Origin: Bacteroidota bacterium
GTDB lineage: Bacteria; Bacteroidota; Ignavibacteria; Ignavibacteriales; Melioribacteraceae
DNA: 39,473 nt
Direction of reading: 5' to 3'
Assembly (NCBI GenBank): GCA_021801605.1
Contig: JAJYXU010000037.1
Coordinates: 1 to 39,473 of the forward strand
Part shown: piece after piece, positions 35,225 through 39,473 of the stretch
How the letters are laid out: each line of letters begins with the position of its first letter
Position numbering within the stretch: the stretch's first letter is position 1
Program-made: the position numbers and the translations under genes
Notes under the pieces: model-generated
The model's input: the letters and a program-made list of their open reading frames with translations, nothing else
What the model was told of the DNA's origin: nothing
Database searches by the model: none

Positions 35225-37402
35225 ATGCCCGAAAATCTTTCAATGTCGGTTCAGTACTTAAAATCGGTCGGACCAAAACGGGCTGAATCGTTTTCAAAAA
35301 TCGGTATCAGAACAATTCAAGATCTGCTCTTCTACTTCCCCTCGCGCTATTTGGATCGCTCAACAATCTTAAACTGCGTCAAAGTAGTTCAGTATGTAGT
35401 CAATGGTTATGAAGGAGAAGTTACGATCATAGGAGAAGTAGTTGACACGGAAATCCATTACTATAATAGAAAACAAGTCTTTAAAGTAAGAATGAAAGAC
35501 GCATCCGGATTTTTTGATTGCATCTGGTTTCAAGGTGCAAAATTTTTTAAGGATGTTTTTCACACGGGTGATCACTTCGCAATTTCTGCCAAACCGGTAT
35601 TAACCAAGTACGGACATCTTCAACTCGTCCATCCGGATTTTGACCGCTTCGCTGAGAAAGAATCGAAAGATTTTTCAAACACGGGCAAAATTATTCCGTT
35701 CTACCGTGTACAAAAAGAATTGCGCGAATCGAATCTTGGCGATCTAAGTTTACGCCGAATTATCAACCAAGCCGTTGAAACATATTCCGCCCAGCTTGAT
35801 GAGTCTCTTCCCGATTTTATATTAAAAGAAAATAATCTTCTCGGAATTATTCCGACAGTGCAAAACATGCATACTCCAAAAGATTATCCTTCACTTGAAG
35901 ACGCAAAGCATCGTCTTAAGTACGAAGAGTTGTTCTATTTCGAAAGTCTTATAGCAATGAGAAAGCATTTGACCAAAGAGAAGAAAAAAAGTTTTTCCTT
36001 TAAGACAAAACCGGAACCGCTGAAGAAATTTTTGAAATCGCTTCCGTTTGAATTGACCGAAGCGCAATTAAAGGTATTGAGCGAGATCAGAAAAGATTTG
36101 GAAAGCGGCAAACCGATGAACCGATTGCTTCAGGGCGACGTTGGCAGCGGTAAGACAATTGTTGCCCTTATAAGTATGCTGATCGTTGTAGAGAATAATT
36201 TTCAAGCTGTCCTGATGGCACCGACAGAAATTTTAGCAGACCAACACTTTAAAAGAATTTCTGAATTAGTTGAGCCGCTCGGTTTAAAAGTAGATGAATT
36301 AATCGGCGGACAAAAAAAATCTGTGCGGGATGAAACTTTAAGGAATATCCGTGACGGAAAAACAAATATCATCATTGGCACTCATGCGTTGATTGAAGAA
36401 AATGTTGAATTCAATAAAATTGGTTTAGTTATAATTGATGAACAGCACCGCTTTGGGGTTATGCAGCGCTCAACTCTCGTTCAGAAAGGTTTACAAGCGG
36501 ATGTTCTTATAATGACCGCTACACCGATTCCCCGGACATTGACAATGACACTTTACGGCGATCTCGATGTTTCGGTTATAGATCAAATGCCGAAGAATAG
36601 AAAACCGATCAAAACAATTTTGCGGGGCGAGAAGAAACTGCCGGACATATACGACTTCATCAGAACAAAAGCGAAAGACGGCTTTCAAACATTTTTAGTT
36701 TATCCGCTCGTGGAAGAATCGGAGAAGATCGAACTTAAAGCCGCGCAAAAATATTTCGAGGAGTTGAGTTCCGGTCAATTAAAAGATTTACGCTTGTGTT
36801 TAATTCACGGAAGAATGAATTGGAAAGAGAAAGAAAAGATAATGTTCGATTTTGCCGCAAGAGAATATGACGTGCTCGTTTCGACCACGGTAATTGAGGT
36901 TGGAATTGATATACCCGATGCAAACATTATTGTAATTAACAACGCATTCCGTTTCGGACTTTCTCAACTCCATCAACTTCGCGGTAGAGTTGGAAGAAGT
37001 GATAAGCAGGCATACTGCATTCTTGTTACTAAAGATGAACTCGCAGTGAAATCGAATCAATTCAATTTCAATTTCGATTTTCTTTCTCCGGAACAAATTG
37101 AAAAAAATAAAACAGTAATCCGCCTCAACTCGATGGTTAAATACACAAGCGGGTTCGATCTTGCCGAAATAGATATGAAACTCCGCGGTCCCGGAAATAT
37201 TTTTGGGATACAGCAGAGCGGACTGCCTGAATTGAAATATGCGAACATAATTGAAGACTCAAAAATTTTATTCGCTGCACGCGAGGAAGCTTTTAAAATC
37301 ATCGAGAATGATCCGCTACTTATCTATCAGGACAATTCGCTGATCAAAAAAACTCTACAAGAAAATTATTCCCAGCATATTAATCTTGCACAGATCGCCT
37401 GA
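35225..37402 (+). CDS. recG: ATP-dependent DNA helicase RecG
   Basis: A 725-residue RecG that remodels stalled replication forks and branched DNA. The N-terminal wedge/OB domain spans about residues 1-260 (VGPKRAESFSKIGI, FYFPSRYLDRS). The helicase core has Walker A GDVGSGKT, motif II DEQHRFGV, motif III TATPIPRTLTMTLYGDLDVS, and motifs V-VI STTVIEVGIDIPDANIIV and QLRGRVGRS. The C-terminal hook with LKLRGPGNIFG-type sequence (DMKLRGPGNIFGIQQSG) is complete. An in-frame ATG seven codons downstream (at 35243) is a possible alternative start. It is transcribed with the same strand neighbours but an 84-base gap separates it from gpsA. Confidence 0.97.
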   Translation: MPENLSMSVQYLKSVGPKRAESFSKIGIRTIQDLLFYFPSRYLDRSTILNCVKVVQYVVNGYEGEVTIIGEVVDTEIHYYNRKQVFKVRMKDASGFFDCIWFQGAKFFKDVFHTGDHFAISAKPVLTKYGHLQLVHPDFDRFAEKESKDFSNTGKIIPFYRVQKELRESNLGDLSLRRIINQAVETYSAQLDESLPDFILKENNLLGIIPTVQNMHTPKDYPSLEDAKHRLKYEELFYFESLIAMRKHLTKEKKKSFSFKTKPEPLKKFLKSLPFELTEAQLKVLSEIRKDLESGKPMNRLLQGDVGSGKTIVALISMLIVVENNFQAVLMAPTEILADQHFKRISELVEPLGLKVDELIGGQKKSVRDETLRNIRDGKTNIIIGTHALIEENVEFNKIGLVIIDEQHRFGVMQRSTLVQKGLQADVLIMTATPIPRTLTMTLYGDLDVSVIDQMPKNRKPIKTILRGEKKLPDIYDFIRTKAKDGFQTFLVYPLVEESEKIELKAAQKYFEELSSGQLKDLRLCLIHGRMNWKEKEKIMFDFAAREYDVLVSTTVIEVGIDIPDANIIVINNAFRFGLSQLHQLRGRVGRSDKQAYCILVTKDELAVKSNQFNFNFDFLSPEQIEKNKTVIRLNSMVKYTSGFDLAEIDMKLRGPGNIFGIQQSGLPELKYANIIEDSKILFAAREEAFKIIENDPLLIYQDNSLIKKTLQENYSQHINLAQIA

Positions 37403-37432
37403 GCCGTTTTTAAAAAAAATTATTCTCCCCCG

Positions 37433-37486
37433 ACTCATCAACCAAAAAAATTTTCTCTCCTCACTCATCGTGCCAAAAAAATTTTT
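37433..37486. repeat. Two imperfect 30-bp direct repeats
   Basis: ACTCATC(aacC)AAAAAAATTTTC at 37433 recurs as ACTCATC(gtgCC)AAAAAAATTTTT at 37463, a period of 30 bases, in the recG-to-ATP-grasp gap just upstream of a promoter. Each is preceded by a C/T-rich stretch. Function unknown; it could be an operator pair. Confidence 0.45.
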
Positions 37487-37511
37487 CACCGAAAATATTT
37501 TTTACATTTTC

Positions 37512-37541
37512 TTGCAAAAAAAAATTAATTGGTTATATTTC
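37512..37541 (+). promoter_or_regulatory. Probable promoter of the ATP-grasp pair
   Basis: TTG at 37512-37514 and TATATTTC at 37534-37541 (one mismatch to TAnnTTTG) stand 19 bases apart. Transcription would begin at about 37547, which affects the choice of start codon for the next gene. Confidence 0.5.
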
Positions 37542-37553
37542 TGTTAGAAAATT

Positions 37554-38645
37554 TTGGAAGGAAGCGTTATTAGTTCTTATCTACCAAATAAAAAGTTAAA
37601 AGTTGCTCTCACATATAATGTAAAACCGGAAGAAAAAAATTTTTCCGACACAACACCTCTCTCTCCTCACGAAAAATCATCAGAAACTTTCAATGATACT
37701 TACGCAGAGTGGGATACAATCGAGACAGTGAACGCACTCAGAGATGCTCTAGAACTTTTTCACGATGTAACAATGATCGAAGCAAATGAAAATGCATTTG
37801 AAAGTTTTAAAAATGCCCGACCGGATATTGTTTTCAACGTAGCTGAATGTGCAAACGGTATTAGCCGCGAAGCACAGATACCGGCTATGCTGGACATGCT
37901 GCAAATTCCTTACACCGGTTCCGATCCATTGACACTTACAACTTGTCTTGATAAAGCACGCGCCAAAGAAGTTTTGTCGTATCATAATATTCCTACGGCA
38001 AAATTTTTATTGATTGAATCCTTAGAGGATATTGCAAATTTCAGTTTGAAATTTCCGGTGATGATTAAACCTGTAGCAGAAGGATCCAGCAAAGGTATAT
38101 TCAATTCTTCACTCGTTAAAAATATTAATGAACTTACCGAGAGACTCTCAACAAATCTTGAAATTTATAATCAACCCTTCCTGGTGGAAGAATACTTACC
38201 CGGAAGAGAGTTTACGGTTGCATTGATTGGAAATAACTCTGATACAGAAGTATTGCCGATTGTGGAAATAAATCTGCATGAACTTCCTAAAGAATTAGCA
38301 CCGATCTATTCTTATGAAGCTAAATGGATTGCCGACACACGGGAGAATCCTTTAAACATTTTTAGCTGTCCTGCCAATATTGATAAGGCGCTATATGAAA
38401 AGATAGAAAACATAGCACTTAGAACTTACAAAGTGCTGCGCTGCAAAGACTGGAGTCGTGTTGACGTCCGACTCGATGCCGATGGCGAACCAAACATAAT
38501 TGAAGTCAATCCTTTGCCGGGAATACTTCCGGATCCGAAAGACAATTCATGTTTTCCAAAAGCAGCGCGTATGCATGGTCTTTCTTATGAAGAGATGATT
38601 AACAAAGTTTTATTAATTGCAGCAAAGAGATATAATTTATTATGA
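37554..38645 (+). CDS. D-Ala-D-Ala ligase-like ATP-grasp enzyme
   Basis: An ATP-grasp ligase of about 360 residues related to D-alanine-D-alanine ligase. Visible features are AQIPAMLDMLQIPYTGSDPL, KFPVMIKPVAEGSSKGI (ATP-binding lysine and glycine-rich loop), LVEEYLPGREFTVALIG, IYSYEAKWIAD, SRVDVRLDADGEPNIIEVN and NPLPGILPDP (metal-binding end). The D-Ala-binding region differs from classic Ddl (NPLPGI in place of NTxPGMT), so another substrate is quite possible. Start: TTG at 37554 is the only standard codon, yet it lies upstream of a good AAGGA site (37558-37562) and only about 7 bases after the predicted transcript start; an ATT at 37569 would fit both better. The stop overlaps the next start (ATGA). 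Confidence 0.88.
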   Translation: MEGSVISSYLPNKKLKVALTYNVKPEEKNFSDTTPLSPHEKSSETFNDTYAEWDTIETVNALRDALELFHDVTMIEANENAFESFKNARPDIVFNVAECANGISREAQIPAMLDMLQIPYTGSDPLTLTTCLDKARAKEVLSYHNIPTAKFLLIESLEDIANFSLKFPVMIKPVAEGSSKGIFNSSLVKNINELTERLSTNLEIYNQPFLVEEYLPGREFTVALIGNNSDTEVLPIVEINLHELPKELAPIYSYEAKWIADTRENPLNIFSCPANIDKALYEKIENIALRTYKVLRCKDWSRVDVRLDADGEPNIIEVNPLPGILPDPKDNSCFPKAARMHGLSYEEMINKVLLIAAKRYNLL

Positions 38646-39473
38646 ACCTTGAACAAAAAGTGTTGATCTGTTATAATGAACCGATCCGTTATTATGATAA
38701 CTATGTTGGTAAAAATGTAGCCGATAATAAAGACAATGTTGATTTATCAGAACGGGAATTTTTGAAACAGATTACTATGATTAAGAAATCTCTTTCAAAA
38801 AAATATATGAGTGTTGAAACGCTTCCGGTAAACAGCGATATAAAATCTGCTATGAAGAAAATTCTTCATTACTCACCGGACCTGATTTTTAATTTTGTTG
38901 AATCGGTCGAAGGAAATTCAAACCTTGAAAGTTACGTCGCCGGTCTTTTTGATCTGATGGAAATTCCATATACCGGGAATGGTCCAATCAGTCTCGGCAA
39001 TTGTCTCATCAAATCTAGGACAAAACAAATACTGCAATCCCATGGTGTAAGAACTCCAAAACATATGATTGCGCATGTGAACCAATACCCAGAGAAAAAT
39101 AATTTCTTATTGAAATTTCCTGTCATCTTAAAACTTGCACGCGAAGATGCAAGTATTGGTATTTCGGAATTATCGGTAGTAAATAATTTAGATTCTTTAA
39201 AAGAAAGACTGGAATACCTTTTCACCAATTTCAATCAAGAAGTTTTAATTGAAGAATACATAGACGGACGCGAATTAAACGTTGCAATACTCGGTGATCA
39301 AATTTTACCGATTTCAGAAATTCGCTTTGACGGATTACCAGAAGAGTTTCCTAAAATTGTTACGTATGAAGCAAAATGGTCTCCGGAAAGCGTCTATTAC
39401 AAAAATACTGTTCCAAGATGCCCTGCACCTCTCGATGACAACCTAAAACAAAAAATTGAGAAGATGGCACTTG
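38642..39473 (+). CDS. Second ATP-grasp ligase, cut by the window end
   Basis: Starting with ATG at 38642, overlapping the previous stop by four bases, this frame stays open to the window edge (277 codons). It is a divergent relative of the preceding protein: LIFNFVESVEGNSNLESYVA, LMEIPYTGNGPISLGNCLIK, KFPVILKLAREDASIGIS, VLIEEYIDGRELNVAILGD and IVTYEAKWSPES align with the same landmarks. The glycine-rich ATP loop is changed (KLAREDASIGI against KPVAEGSSKGI), while the ATP-binding lysine is kept. The C-terminal metal-binding part is out of view. Coupled translation suggests the two act in one pathway, perhaps in successive ligations or as a hetero-oligomer; the product is unknown. Confidence 0.85.
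   Translation, partial: MNLEQKVLICYNEPIRYYDNYVGKNVADNKDNVDLSEREFLKQITMIKKSLSKKYMSVETLPVNSDIKSAMKKILHYSPDLIFNFVESVEGNSNLESYVAGLFDLMEIPYTGNGPISLGNCLIKSRTKQILQSHGVRTPKHMIAHVNQYPEKNNFLLKFPVILKLAREDASIGISELSVVNNLDSLKERLEYLFTNFNQEVLIEEYIDGRELNVAILGDQILPISEIRFDGLPEEFPKIVTYEAKWSPESVYYKNTVPRCPAPLDDNLKQKIEKMAL

Noticed and set aside
37554-38645. Calling this gene ddl
   Set aside because: The substrate-binding end differs from classic D-Ala-D-Ala ligases and a tandem paralogue is present, so a murein role is not supported by sequence alone.

Overview
The window is a compact, AT-rich chromosomal segment from a Gram-negative bacterium. The most likely source is the Bacteroidota/Chlorobiota side of the FCB group, with an Ignavibacteria-like lineage as best guess. 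Three things support this. The lipid A genes lpxB and lpxK show an outer membrane. Several intergenic regions carry promoters of the Bacteroidota type, TTG then 19-21 nt then TAnnTTTG (positions 18226, 33416 and, with one mismatch, 37512). Many starts are TTG or GTG with weak ribosome sites. No rRNA, tRNA, CRISPR array, prophage or transposase gene was seen. Lineage is an inference from gene style, not a database result.

Layout. (1) 1-5366, minus strand: a signalling operon with an ECF-type sigma factor first, then a membrane SpoIIE-type phosphatase, a STAS antagonist, an RsbW-like kinase, a GAF-GAF-SpoIIE phosphatase and the start of a membrane protein. A second STAS gene lies divergently at 5743. 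Together these look like a partner-switching (RsbU/V/W) regulatory module. The 376-bp gap between the two halves holds a palindromic repeat element. (2) 6154-11848, plus strand: purA, an orphan histidine kinase, a candidate small RNA with terminator, dCMP deaminase and ppk1. (3) 12010-15807, minus strand: a ferrous-iron uptake operon made of a membrane-anchored DtxR-like protein with two FeoA domains, the FeoB GTPase domain as a separate protein, a GxxExxY gene framed by inverted repeats, and the FeoB membrane domain as another protein. (4) 16012-18157: mrp, nfu (Fe-S assembly) and tpiA. (5) 18287-20860: a large secreted GH2-like protein fused to a polytopic membrane domain, whose promoter spacer contains eight consecutive C. 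(6) 20870-28622: smc, a HAD phosphatase, an ICMT-like methyltransferase, lpxB, an acyltransferase and lpxK, tightly packed with overlapping starts. (7) 28735-37402: ppdK, queA, ispD, plsY, gpsA and recG. (8) 37554-end: two tandem, translationally coupled ATP-grasp ligases, the second cut by the window edge.

The genes work together in several blocks: a stress or signal-responsive sigma regulation cluster, Fe(II) import with its own sensor-like protein, Fe-S carrier assembly, and envelope lipid synthesis (lpxB, acyltransferase, lpxK, plsY, gpsA, with ispD for isoprenoids). Central carbon and nucleotide genes (purA, tpiA, ppdK, ppk1) are interspersed. Three kinds of dispersed intergenic repeat occur, at 5423-5567, at 13455-13919 with a relic at 28630-28669, and at 31524-31625. 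The most unusual items are the GxxExxY element inside a split feoB, the membrane DtxR-FeoA-FeoA fusion, the GH2-like membrane fusion with a possible phase-variable promoter, the ECF sigma factor associated with partner-switching proteins, the candidate sRNA at 8921-9006 and the divergent ATP-grasp pair.
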